Shown here one piece after another: positions 16,076-24,529 of a DNA stretch of 26,980 nt. The DNA lies in the NCBI GenBank assembly GCA_900769555.1, contig CAAGHA010000146.1, forward strand, positions 1 to 26,980, given 5' to 3'. The position numbers and the translations under genes were made by a program. The DNA is from Bacteroidales bacterium. GTDB lineage: Bacteria > Bacteroidota > Bacteroidia > Bacteroidales > Paludibacteraceae. Each line of letters opens with the position of its first letter. Position 1 is the stretch's first letter. Below the pieces are notes generated by a model. It worked only from the letters and a program-made list of their open reading frames with translations. It was not told where the DNA came from and ran no database searches.

Positions 16076-17467
16076 TTATACATTACGAGGATCTACTATT
16101 TTTCCATAAACGGCTGCGGCTGCAGCCACTAATGGACTGACTAAAATAGTTCTCGACCCGGGTCCTTGTCGTCCTTCAAAATTTCGATTGGAAGTTGATA
16201 CCGCATATTTCCCGGCAGGCACTTTATCCTCATTCATTGCCAAACATGCAGAACAACTTGGCTGACGAACTTCAAATCCTGCCTCTGCCAAAATTTTATC
16301 CAATCCCTCTTCCTCGATTTGACGCTTCACTTTCCATGATCCGGGAACCAACCATGCAACAACCTTTTCGGCTTTCTTTTTTCCTTTTACAAATTGAGTA
16401 AAAAGTCTGAAATCTTCTATTCTCCCATTGGTACAACTTCCCATAAAAACATAATCAATCTCCTTTCCAAGCAACTTTTCGCCAGCATGGAATCCCATAT
16501 AATTCAACGATTTAACAAAAGACTCTCTACCATTTTCATCCACCTCTTCTAACAACGGAATTGACTCACCTATAGCAATTCCCATACCCGGATTTGTTCC
16601 GTATGTAATACGAGGTTCAATATCTTCCGCATCAAAATGAATCTCCTTGTCAAATACAGCATCTTCATCACTTTTCAATGTTTCCCAATATTCCACGGCA
16701 CGTTCCCAATCCTCTCCTTTGGGAGCATATTCTCTCTCTTTTAGATATCTGAACGTAATCTCATCCGGAGCAATCATACCTCCTCTTGCGCCCATCTCTA
16801 TAGAGAGGTTGCAAAGTGTAAGCCGTCCTTCCATAGAAAGATTTCTAACTACCTCACCAGCATATTCAACAAAATATCCTGTAGCTCCACCAGTCGTCAT
16901 CTTTGCGATAATATAAAGTGCAACATCTTTTGCACAAACACCCTCTTTTAAGGTTCCATCAATGGTTATTCGCATCGTTTTAGGACGAGATTGAAACACA
17001 CATTGTGTTGCCAAAACCATCTCCACCTCACTCGTACCAATACCAAAAGCCACACAGCCCATAGCTCCATGTGTTGACGTATGGGAGTCGCCGCAAACAA
17101 TAGTCATTCCGGGTTGTGTAATACCATTTTCCGGACCTACAACATGAATTATACCATTCTTATCATGACCAATCGGAAAATATTCAACTCCAAAATCTTT
17201 CGCATTCTTATCCAATGTTTCAACCGGAATTCGTGAAGCCTCATCTTCAATCGGTAAATTCTGATGTAATGATGGCACATTATGATCTGGAATACAAGTA
17301 ACCTGTTTCGGACGAAACACCGTCAAATTTCTATCTCGCAAGCCTTGAAAAGCTTGCGCAGAAGTTACTTCATGTGCATATAAATGATCTATATACAACT
17401 GAGTTGGACCTCCCTCTACTTGAGAAACGACATGGGCATCCCAAATTTTATCAAACAATGTTTTCAT
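16076..17467 (-). CDS. leuC: 3-isopropylmalate dehydratase, large subunit
   Basis: A 463-residue aconitase-family enzyme carrying the [4Fe-4S] cluster. The three cluster cysteines are Cys345 (GSCTNGRIEDF), Cys405 and Cys408 (PSCSACLAMNEDK). Other signatures are the CGDSHTSTHGAMGCVAFGIGTSEVE block (125-149) and the C-terminal STSNRNFEGRQGPGSRT. Length fits the bacterial LeuC of about 465 residues. It lies 6 bp downstream of leuA in the operon. As an Fe-S dehydratase it will be oxygen sensitive. Confidence 0.96.
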   Translation of the reverse strand: MKTLFDKIWDAHVVSQVEGGPTQLYIDHLYAHEVTSAQAFQGLRDRNLTVFRPKQVTCIPDHNVPSLHQNLPIEDEASRIPVETLDKNAKDFGVEYFPIGHDKNGIIHVVGPENGITQPGMTIVCGDSHTSTHGAMGCVAFGIGTSEVEMVLATQCVFQSRPKTMRITIDGTLKEGVCAKDVALYIIAKMTTGGATGYFVEYAGEVVRNLSMEGRLTLCNLSIEMGARGGMIAPDEITFRYLKEREYAPKGEDWERAVEYWETLKSDEDAVFDKEIHFDAEDIEPRITYGTNPGMGIAIGESIPLLEEVDENGRESFVKSLNYMGFHAGEKLLGKEIDYVFMGSCTNGRIEDFRLFTQFVKGKKKAEKVVAWLVPGSWKVKRQIEEEGLDKILAEAGFEVRQPSCSACLAMNEDKVPAGKYAVSTSNRNFEGRQGPGSRTILVSPLVAAAAAVYGKIVDPRNV

Positions 17468-17473
17468 ATTCTT

Positions 17474-18967
17474 TTAAATAAATTTATTAACTGCGTCAAT
17501 ATAAGCCTCCAACGAAGCCTCTACAATATCTGTATTTGCTCCAAAACCAAAGTAAACACGTCCCTCATACTCAACTTGCATGTGAACTTTCCCCACATCG
17601 TTACTTCCTTTACTTATGGATTGGATGGTAAATTCTTTTAATGTCATTTTAAGTCCTAATATCTTTTTCAAAGCGTTTATGGATGCATCAACCGGACCAT
17701 TTCCACTGGCTACAGACTCCATCAATTCTCCTCGTAACGTTATCCCTAATTTTGCTTCATGAGAGACATCTTTCCCAGAAATAACCTCCAAGTAACTGAT
17801 TTCAATAGGACGATTTTTGGCTCTATCAATACCCATCAACAACCTAATATCATCATCCGAAATATCTTTCTTTTTGTCTGCCAATGCCAAAAATGAGTGA
17901 TAAATCTCATCCAACTTTTGTTCTTCAACCACAAAACCTAATACCTGCATGCGATGACGCAATGCTGCTCGTCCGCTTCTTGCTGTTAAAAGTATGGAAT
18001 TATTATCAATTCCAACCTCTTTTGGATCTATTATTTCATAGGTAGAGATGTTTTTTAACACACCATCTTGATGAATACCGGAAGAGTGTGAAAATGCATT
18101 TCTTCCAACAATAGCCTTATTCATTTGTATTGGCATATTCATTAAGTTAGATACAGTTCTGCTGATTCCGTAAATGTGTTTAGTATTAATTGTCGTATTT
18201 ACATTCACATCTTTACGGCAACGTAAAGCCATCACCACCTCTTCCAAAGCTGTATTTCCTGCTCGTTCGCCAACACCATTGATTGTCACCTCGGCTTGTC
18301 GAGCTCCATTCATTACAGCGGCAATTGTGTTGGCGGTAGCCATTCCTAAATCATTGTGGCAATGCACAGAAATTATTGTTTTATCAATTCCATTTACATT
18401 CTCCATAAGGTATTTTATCTTCTCCCCAAATTCAGACGGAAGACAATAACCTGTTGTATCCGGTATATTCACAACCGTTGCGCCGGCTTTGATAACAGCT
18501 TCCACCACTCGTGCCAAATACTCATTATCGGTACGTCCGGCATCTTCGCAATAAAATTCAACATCCTCTACATATCTTTTGGCATATTTTGTTGCAGCAA
18601 TAGCTCTTTCTAATATTTCATCTCTATTGGAATTGAATTTGTATCGAATATGTTGATCTGATGTGCCAATTCCGGTATGAATGCGTTTTCTTTTCGCGAA
18701 TTTAAGAGCTTCATTTGCCACTTCAATATCTTGTTGAACTCCTCTAGTCAAGGCACAGATAATAGGTTCTGAAACAACTTTGGAAATCTCAACAACAGAA
18801 TTGAAATCGCCCGGACTGGAAATTGGGAATCCGGCTTCAATTATATCTACACCTAAGGTCTCTAACGATCGAGCTATTTCTAACTTTTCGACCGTACTCA
18901 ACTGACAACCGGGAACCTGTTCTCCATCCCTTAATGTCGTATCAAAAATAAACAACCTGTCTGACAT
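17474..18967 (-). CDS. leuA: 2-isopropylmalate synthase
   Basis: A 497-residue enzyme condensing acetyl-CoA and 2-oxoisovalerate, the committed step to leucine. The barrel has DTTLRDGEQVPG (9-20; Arg13 and Asp14) and the metal ligands His202 and His204 in HCHNDLGMA. EAGFPISSPGDF is the normal LeuA pattern, distinguishing it from the citramalate synthase two genes downstream. The C-terminal ~110 residues form the LeuA dimer/regulatory domain, expected to give leucine feedback inhibition. It is first in leuA-leuC-leuD-cimA-leuB. Upstream lies a leader peptide and attenuator hairpin. Confidence 0.95.
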   Translation of the reverse strand: MSDRLFIFDTTLRDGEQVPGCQLSTVEKLEIARSLETLGVDIIEAGFPISSPGDFNSVVEISKVVSEPIICALTRGVQQDIEVANEALKFAKRKRIHTGIGTSDQHIRYKFNSNRDEILERAIAATKYAKRYVEDVEFYCEDAGRTDNEYLARVVEAVIKAGATVVNIPDTTGYCLPSEFGEKIKYLMENVNGIDKTIISVHCHNDLGMATANTIAAVMNGARQAEVTINGVGERAGNTALEEVVMALRCRKDVNVNTTINTKHIYGISRTVSNLMNMPIQMNKAIVGRNAFSHSSGIHQDGVLKNISTYEIIDPKEVGIDNNSILLTARSGRAALRHRMQVLGFVVEEQKLDEIYHSFLALADKKKDISDDDIRLLMGIDRAKNRPIEISYLEVISGKDVSHEAKLGITLRGELMESVASGNGPVDASINALKKILGLKMTLKEFTIQSISKGSNDVGKVHMQVEYEGRVYFGFGANTDIVEASLEAYIDAVNKFI

Positions 18968-18993
18968 AAAATTTTTATTAATTTAAACTCAAT

Positions 18994-19028
18994 AAAAAAC
19001 CCTTTCTCACGTTCTGTGAGAAAGGGTT
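18994..19028 (-). terminator. Attenuator terminator upstream of leuA
   Basis: On the minus strand a perfect 13-bp stem, AACCCTTTCTCAC with GTGAGAAAGGGTT (19028-19016 with 19010-18998), loop AGAAC, followed by TTTTTTATT. It sits between the leader peptide and the leuA ATG (18967), so it must be read through for the operon to be expressed. Its position marks it as conditional. Confidence 0.88.
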
Positions 19029-19065
19029 GCATTTTCTATTTTTTACTTATAACAATATACACACA

Positions 19066-19073
19066 TTCCTCAC
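19066..19073 (-). promoter_or_regulatory. Candidate antiterminator arm of the leu attenuator
   Basis: On the minus strand GTGAGGAA, which can pair over 8 bases (one G-U) with TTTCTCAC in the 5' arm of the terminator and so block it. The segment contains the leader peptide's TGA stop (19072-19070). A ribosome that finishes the leader would cover it and favour termination; one stalled at Ile or Leu codons would leave it free. The pairing is my own; no folding was run. Confidence 0.6.
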
Positions 19074-19138
19074 CGACTCTGCATACGCAAAATAATCAGC
19101 AATGAAATAATGTTAATAATAATGTTATTTTGAATCAT
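19070..19138 (-). CDS. leuL: Ile/Leu-rich leader peptide of the leuACD-cimA-leuB operon
   Basis: A 22-codon ORF reading MIQNNIIINIISLLIILRMQ then SR and TGA. It holds 8 Ile and 3 Leu codons, half of the peptide, with runs III, II, LL and IIL. The nearest in-frame stop upstream (TAA) is four codons before the ATG, so the start is well bounded. It follows a TAAATTTG promoter box by about 25 bp and precedes the terminator hairpin by about 40 bp, the layout of a ribosome-mediated attenuation leader. The mix of Ile and Leu codons fits an operon feeding both amino acids. No valine codon is present. Symbol by analogy with enterobacterial leuL. Confidence 0.82.
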   Translation of the reverse strand: MIQNNIIINIISLLIILRMQSR

Positions 19139-19163
19139 ATTTATCTGTTATTTTTTAACTGCG

Positions 19164-19171
19164 CAAATTTA
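19164..19171 (-). promoter_or_regulatory. -7 box of the leu operon promoter
   Basis: Minus-strand TAAATTTG followed by C, 25 bp upstream of the leader ATG, giving a transcribed leader of roughly 190 nt before leuA. The -33 region is only TTT-rich, so it is a weak match there. Confidence 0.55.
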
Positions 19172-19232
19172 TAAATAATTTTTATTTTATAAAGTAATAA
19201 ACTGTTAAAATTTTATTAAAATAAAATTACTC

Positions 19233-19433
19233 TAAGAGTGTGTATCAAAATGTAAAACTTGATTTTTTCAACTTACATTTTATCACTATTTTGAGTACAA
19301 CAAAGCCGTTTCAGAGTAATTACTTACAGTTAAGGCTCTAAAACGGCTTTGTTTTTTTGTGGGGAATTTCAAAAATCTACTGACATTTTGATCGTTCAAA
19401 ATTCAGAAAATTGAGTTTTGATGCACCCTCTTA
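19233..19433. mobile_element. MITE-like inverted-repeat element, family 2, carrying a terminator
   Basis: TAAGAGTGTGTATCAAAA (19233-19250) is mirrored by TTTTGATGCACCCTCTTA (19416-19433): 16 of 18 positions are complementary. The 201-bp body has no ORF and its centre is a strong hairpin (19299-19353). A TTAC occurs 2 bp outside each end, a possible but unproven target duplication. GAGGGTGCATCAAAA-like ends are reminiscent of insertion sequence termini in Bacteroidota, so a transposase elsewhere may mobilise it. The right end lies 2 bp from the M6 protease stop codon. Confidence 0.6.
19299..19360. terminator. Strong terminator hairpin inside the family 2 element
   Basis: AACAAAGCCGTTTCAGAG (19299-19316) pairs with CTCTAAAACGGCTTTGTT (19336-19353), 18 positions with one mismatch and a 19-nt loop. 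The T tract (TTTTTTTG) is on the plus-strand side; in the minus direction the tail is only TTTGTTG. It may still terminate the M6 protease transcript, but as written it is better at stopping plus-strand transcripts. Confidence 0.65.
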
Positions 19434-19435
19434 AT

Positions 19436-22400
19436 TTACAACTTTACTATTTTTTTAGAAACAGTATAATTTTCAGACGTTATTTCTACTACATATACCC
19501 CGCTCGACAACTCTTTTCCGAATTTAAATTCTCCATTGGAGATATCAAAATATTCTTCAATCAAAGATCCTTGCGAGTTATATATCCTCATAGAAACAGA
19601 CTCGTTATTTACATTTATTGTAAAATCATCTACTGAAGGATTTGGATATAGTTCAAAAGTAATCGACTCAATATCTTCAACGGAATTATGAACCTCTTCT
19701 ATAAACATCTCTTTGATGTAATATTCTCCATATCCTTCATTTTTTAAACTCAAAACGACTGGTTCATGAGACTTATAAATATACCCGGGAAGATTAATAT
19801 CAAATGCACAAACCGTATCGGTTGAATACAATAGACCACTTTCTCCAAGATATCTTTCACCATACTCAGACTCAATAGTAAGAGAAAATCCACTCATTTC
19901 ATAAAACCAATCATTTGTTTTAAATGGTATTGTCACTCTATACTTTCCTGATGAATTTGGATTACATTTAACCGAATATTTCAATATTTCATATCCTTCA
20001 ATCAAAATATTATACTCATCGTCATATTCATAAATATCTACAGCCTCGTCCGGACGAAATAAACCACCATTGTTTTCACAATCGATATCAAAATAACCGG
20101 ATTTATCAAATTCCAAAAGGTTAATTTTTCCAGGAATTGTTGGAATATCCCCGAAAGGTCCGTTTTTATAAAAAAACTCACTGACTTTGATGTTGTCAAT
20201 AACTACTTCATCCCAATCCTCATTTGTAATTTTAAGATAATATTTACCAATAGGCAAATCATATAAAATTGTTCCATCACATAAAACGTTAGAATCGAAA
20301 TACGGCATACTTGAGCCAAACTCATTAAGAATTTCAGTTCTTATCCACGTATATTCATATCGACTACTATAATTAACATTTGTTTCATACAATCCTTCTT
20401 TATGAACTTCAAATGAATAAGTAAACCAATCTCCGGAATTTAACACCAAAGAATAGGTGCTATCATTTTTTACTATTTCAATAGGTTCTGTTCTATATTC
20501 AGACATTTCACCTTTAAATGTCTCTTCTAAATAATAAGCAGCACCCTCATCACCCAAATCAAAATCTTCTGCCTCGATAATACAAGGAACGACACGAGTG
20601 TCTTTGAATGGTTTTGTCTTTTCATGAACAACCATAGTAATTGTATCTCTGAAAACAATTATGCCGCCATCTTCCTCAGAACCCTTAAAAACAGGATCTG
20701 TTGTTTGTGAAAATTTATTTCTAACTATCAGTTCAAAAGTATATTCTCCAACTTGCTCCGGAAAACCAAAAAAGCAAAGTTGATCATTTAAGGTTATTCC
20801 GGGAGGAAGTCCGGTATTAACAGAATCCTTTCCTATGCCTCTTGTTTCAACATCTAAAGCACAATTAGGCAACAGTTCATAATACCATTCTCCCACAACG
20901 ATACGCTCCTTAGGAAAGGACATATTCCAATCACTCACCACTAAATGTATTGTATCTCGAAAACTATTCCCTATACTATCCCTTAAAATTATTTCAAAAT
21001 CAAACTCTCCAACTTCCGTTGCAGTTCCGCTCAACATATAGTCATAGGTAGGATTATAAGGACTCACAACCCGATCAAGAAACAAACCATTCGGTAATCC
21101 TGAATTTACAGAATCGGCACCTAAACCTCTGGTTTCAACCGTATATGGAAAATAATTTATTATAGACTCCATGATAAGAATACCCTCACTATAGCAATCT
21201 GCAACCATTACACTAATGGTATCATAGAGATATAATGGTTCTATAAAGGTTGTTATAATACTTAAATTACTATAATTCAAGAATCGGACATTAAATGTTA
21301 ATGTATGCTTGCCGGAAGGTAAATAAACCAATAAATCTTCACCAAATTCACCTTGTTCTACAACTTCTGTCAATGCCTCTTCTCCATCTATAAAAACACC
21401 TCTATCTCCATAATTATCACTATTATATAAATAACCACTAATATAATACCAATTACTCTCTTCTATGTTAACAGTATAGTCAACAAAAAAATCAAATTCT
21501 TTATTAAAAGAAAAATCAAACATGTGCTTACACATATCATGAGGTCTATAGACTCTATCTTTACAATTATTCAAATGTTCCAAAAGATTTCCCTTTCGAT
21601 CTTTGATTCCATCTATATCAAAATCGTAAACACACAAATGCCCCGGCAATGCAGGCAAACTATCGTATAAAACATGGTCGGGACTCATATTTTTTAATTC
21701 AATTTTATCTAATGACATATCTCTGCCAGCCCTTAATTTCAATAAATGATTACCCTTTGACAGGTGAATAATAAAATTTGTCATGCTCATGTCATATATG
21801 TAATCATCTGCAAAACTATCTGTAACATCTACCAGATATTCATAATCAACCAACAGGGAATCGTCTAAATAAATTTGATAATCTCTCATAGTTTGATCAT
21901 ACAAAACATCGTAATGTAGACACAACTTATATTCACCACTTTCTTCCACATCAATATAGTAACGCAACCACTCATCTCGTTCCATATATACACCCTGATT
22001 TTCAACTACTTCTGTTTCCATCGTACTAAAATTAAGAAATAATTCTCTTGAGATGAATATATCCACATCCTCATCCGGGCGGTATGCGCCTACGGTATCA
22101 CCCATTCCGTTATTCTCTGTTAAATCATGATAAGCAAATCCTTCACCTCCCATCATAAAATCTTCGGCTTGAATTATTCCTGGGACTTTATGGGCAACAT
22201 TCTCTTTAATTAACTCCTCTAAAGGTAAAATTTGAATAGTAAAAGCAGCTGTATCTCGTAAATCTTCAGAATAAAATGCCTCCACAACAATGCTATATTC
22301 TCCAATGGCAGTTGAACTACCAGAAATCAAACCCTTTGCACCCATGGTAATACCATCGGGCAATTCACCTCCAATCAACTTATAACGGATATTTTCTACT

Positions 22401-24034
22401 ATACTTTGATTAGATATAGTTGAAAGTTGAGAAGAAAAATGCTGACCAACAAATCCTTTAGGCAGTTTGAGTTCGTTAAGTGTTAAAACATCAGAAGCTC
22501 TACCGCATCGAAATGACATAGTATCTCCTGCTTCACTGATATCCCAAACGTCTAATCCTGATTTTTTTCCATCATCCCATATAGCAGAGGGATTCGTAAA
22601 ATCGTTTAACTCTGTTTTTAATCCTTTTTTAAAACATGGGTCATAATAGGTTGCCGGACGACAATCTTCTTGTTGAAGACCAAAATAGGATGATGAATAT
22701 TGATTATTGCCATACTCATTCACATGCCAAACAAAAAGACCATCCAAATCATACTCTTGATGATAGCCTCTGGCATGTTCGCGTCTCACTTCCAAATAAT
22801 AACATTCATCGGCTTCTCCTCTTTTTCCTTTTTTGTAATATACTGCGGCTTCTCCTATCTTATTCTTCAAAGAGACCAATTGCCCGTCAGACAAATCTGT
22901 TATATCCGTTTTATTTAGCCAACCCATCCAATCTAAACATAAAGGAGATGGGGGTAAAGGATTTTTTGTTTTTGTGCTAATAAATTGTGTTCCCAAACCA
23001 TATATGTTACTATTGGTTTCCACACCATCATAAGAATAAAAATCAGGCCATCCGCATAGCAAGTGTGCAGACTCATGAATGAAAGTACCAACAGTCAATT
23101 CATCTCCTAAATTCGATATTTGGTAAGGATTATCATAACTATTTCCAACAACAGAAATACCCATAGGTGACATGTGAGGCCACAAACCGTTACTCCACCC
23201 ACACTCCGGTTCTCCTGCATAGAGAATATTCACCAATCTATATTCATCTCCAACCATCGCCGAACTAATTTTGGTCAATTGTTTAACCTTTGCGAACTTA
23301 CCGGATTTAATGACATTTGAAACTTTTTCCAATATTTCGTCTATTCGTCCGAAAAGCGAAAACCAAAGAGAATCAGATATACAATCGTAATAATCTTTAT
23401 TCTCCGGCATTGTAATAAAATCTGTCACATAGTTCAAATAGGTTAATTTACCTCCTGAAATTCGTTGAAAATACTCTTTTACAGAACAAGAATTACCAAA
23501 TTCAGTATAGTTATCTCCATTGCAAAATCTTTCAATATTTTCTTTTGTTACATCTGATTTAACATCCTGAAAATCAATCAATACAACCACACCATACACT
23601 GTATCCGGAAGAACTGTGGCAGTCCGCAATTGAACCATAGGTGATAATTGTTTCGACTCATCAAAACCCAATTTCAACTTGCGTTCAGTTTCCTTTTCTC
23701 TAATTGATTCCGGAGTAATTCTAATGTGGGGTTTGGTCAAAAGGGAAATTGACTTAGGGGTATCACCACCACGATACTTTATTCCGGAAGAAGCATACTC
23801 TTTTCCATTTGATGCTAAAAGAGCATAACAAATCTCTTTCGTTTTCTCATCTCGAATTAATGTATAACCATCTATGGTTTCCACATCTTGGTAAAACTCG
23901 TTACCAAACACTTTCACTTCTATAGAGGAACCATCCGGCTGTTTAAGGCGATATACATCACCAAAGTAATTAACAGCATTACTTGCTAAAGTCACCGACA
24001 AAGCAAGTAGTAATAATAAAATTCTACTTTTCAT
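19436..24034 (-). CDS. Secreted M6-family metalloprotease with multiple CBM6/Ig-like modules and T9SS sorting domain
   Basis: A 1532-residue cell-surface or secreted protein. In order: signal peptide (1-20); M6 (immune inhibitor A-like) peptidase, about 21-510, with the zinc motif HESAH (320-324) and Asp331 in GWPDFYSYDG; a putative Ig-like domain (about 515-603); a CBM6-like module (about 615-782; PGIIQAEDF, YRPDEDVDI); a second, diverged one (795-935); two Ig-like repeats sharing VETRG-G-DSVN-GLP (938-1033, 1035-1136); two further CBM6-like modules (about 1148-1450); and a type A Por/T9SS C-terminal domain (about 1455-1532; FELYPNPSVDDFTINV ... GVYVVEIT ... KKIVKL). Zinc-dependent proteolysis outside the cell is expected; the carbohydrate-binding modules suggest targeting to glycans or plant cell wall. 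It is divergent from a GH5 gene with matching secretion domain. Confidence 0.88.
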   Translation of the reverse strand: MKSRILLLLLALSVTLASNAVNYFGDVYRLKQPDGSSIEVKVFGNEFYQDVETIDGYTLIRDEKTKEICYALLASNGKEYASSGIKYRGGDTPKSISLLTKPHIRITPESIREKETERKLKLGFDESKQLSPMVQLRTATVLPDTVYGVVVLIDFQDVKSDVTKENIERFCNGDNYTEFGNSCSVKEYFQRISGGKLTYLNYVTDFITMPENKDYYDCISDSLWFSLFGRIDEILEKVSNVIKSGKFAKVKQLTKISSAMVGDEYRLVNILYAGEPECGWSNGLWPHMSPMGISVVGNSYDNPYQISNLGDELTVGTFIHESAHLLCGWPDFYSYDGVETNSNIYGLGTQFISTKTKNPLPPSPLCLDWMGWLNKTDITDLSDGQLVSLKNKIGEAAVYYKKGKRGEADECYYLEVRREHARGYHQEYDLDGLFVWHVNEYGNNQYSSSYFGLQQEDCRPATYYDPCFKKGLKTELNDFTNPSAIWDDGKKSGLDVWDISEAGDTMSFRCGRASDVLTLNELKLPKGFVGQHFSSQLSTISNQSIVENIRYKLIGGELPDGITMGAKGLISGSSTAIGEYSIVVEAFYSEDLRDTAAFTIQILPLEELIKENVAHKVPGIIQAEDFMMGGEGFAYHDLTENNGMGDTVGAYRPDEDVDIFISRELFLNFSTMETEVVENQGVYMERDEWLRYYIDVEESGEYKLCLHYDVLYDQTMRDYQIYLDDSLLVDYEYLVDVTDSFADDYIYDMSMTNFIIHLSKGNHLLKLRAGRDMSLDKIELKNMSPDHVLYDSLPALPGHLCVYDFDIDGIKDRKGNLLEHLNNCKDRVYRPHDMCKHMFDFSFNKEFDFFVDYTVNIEESNWYYISGYLYNSDNYGDRGVFIDGEEALTEVVEQGEFGEDLLVYLPSGKHTLTFNVRFLNYSNLSIITTFIEPLYLYDTISVMVADCYSEGILIMESIINYFPYTVETRGLGADSVNSGLPNGLFLDRVVSPYNPTYDYMLSGTATEVGEFDFEIILRDSIGNSFRDTIHLVVSDWNMSFPKERIVVGEWYYELLPNCALDVETRGIGKDSVNTGLPPGITLNDQLCFFGFPEQVGEYTFELIVRNKFSQTTDPVFKGSEEDGGIIVFRDTITMVVHEKTKPFKDTRVVPCIIEAEDFDLGDEGAAYYLEETFKGEMSEYRTEPIEIVKNDSTYSLVLNSGDWFTYSFEVHKEGLYETNVNYSSRYEYTWIRTEILNEFGSSMPYFDSNVLCDGTILYDLPIGKYYLKITNEDWDEVVIDNIKVSEFFYKNGPFGDIPTIPGKINLLEFDKSGYFDIDCENNGGLFRPDEAVDIYEYDDEYNILIEGYEILKYSVKCNPNSSGKYRVTIPFKTNDWFYEMSGFSLTIESEYGERYLGESGLLYSTDTVCAFDINLPGYIYKSHEPVVLSLKNEGYGEYYIKEMFIEEVHNSVEDIESITFELYPNPSVDDFTINVNNESVSMRIYNSQGSLIEEYFDISNGEFKFGKELSSGVYVVEITSENYTVSKKIVKL

Positions 24035-24202
24035 ACCATTCTGATTTTAGTTAAATATTACACTATATATACTTTGTAGTCAATATATTCCCAAAAGAAA
24101 GAAAAATTTTATAAAAAAACAAAAAAACTTATAAAAAAAATAAATATTAAACAAATAATGAGAACAATTGTAAAAACAATATAAAATTTCATTATTTTAA
24201 TT

Positions 24203-24210
24203 TATCTTTG
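24203..24210 (+). promoter_or_regulatory. Candidate -7 box for the GH5 gene
   Basis: TATCTTTG followed by C matches TAnnTTTG. It implies a 5' leader of roughly 310 nt before the ATG at 24530, most of which is a family 1 repeat element. No convincing TTTG lies 19-21 bp upstream. I see no equally good box for the divergent M6 gene. Confidence 0.4.
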
Positions 24211-24240
24211 CGAGCATGTTGAGTTATCAATCATAGGTTT

Positions 24241-24432
24241 AGAAATTTTCTGTAAATCAATGTCGAGAAGAATTAAAACACATTAAATAGGTTGTTTCTA
24301 TTAATAAAAGAGCGATGTAGAAATTGCAACTAAATGAGGAGAAGCAAAATATATAAAATGTATTCTAAAATCATCTAAGACAGATTTAACTTTATTAAAA
24401 TTATTTATCATGATTTATAGAATATACCTTAA
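24241..24432. repeat. Fold-back repeat element, family 1 copy E (opposite orientation)
   Basis: The segment from about 24241 aligns with the reverse complement of the copy at 26604: TGTCGAGAAGAATT against GGTCGAGATGATT, then TAGGTTGTTTCTATTAAT and AGAGCGATG against TAGGTTGGTTCTATTAAC and GGAGCGATG. It ends with ATTTATAGAATATACCTTAA (24413-24432). About 190 bp, no ORF. The rest of the 24035-24529 divergent intergenic region is A/T-rich with nothing else identifiable. Confidence 0.6.
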
Positions 24433-24529
24433 GATAATCACAGACCAACCATCGTTGCACGGAAAGTTAAACAAAAGGCAATCAAACTTGGATTAAATAA
24501 TACATAAAAACACAACTTATCGAAAAAAA

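Noticed and set aside
18994..19171. T-box riboswitch upstream of leuA
   Set aside because: No T-box sequence or specifier stem is visible, and the Ile/Leu-rich ORF plus overlapping antiterminator arm explain the region better.
22636..22980. 114-residue plus-strand ORF inside the M6 protease gene
   Set aside because: It lies wholly antisense to a well-supported 1532-codon gene and has no recognisable motif.
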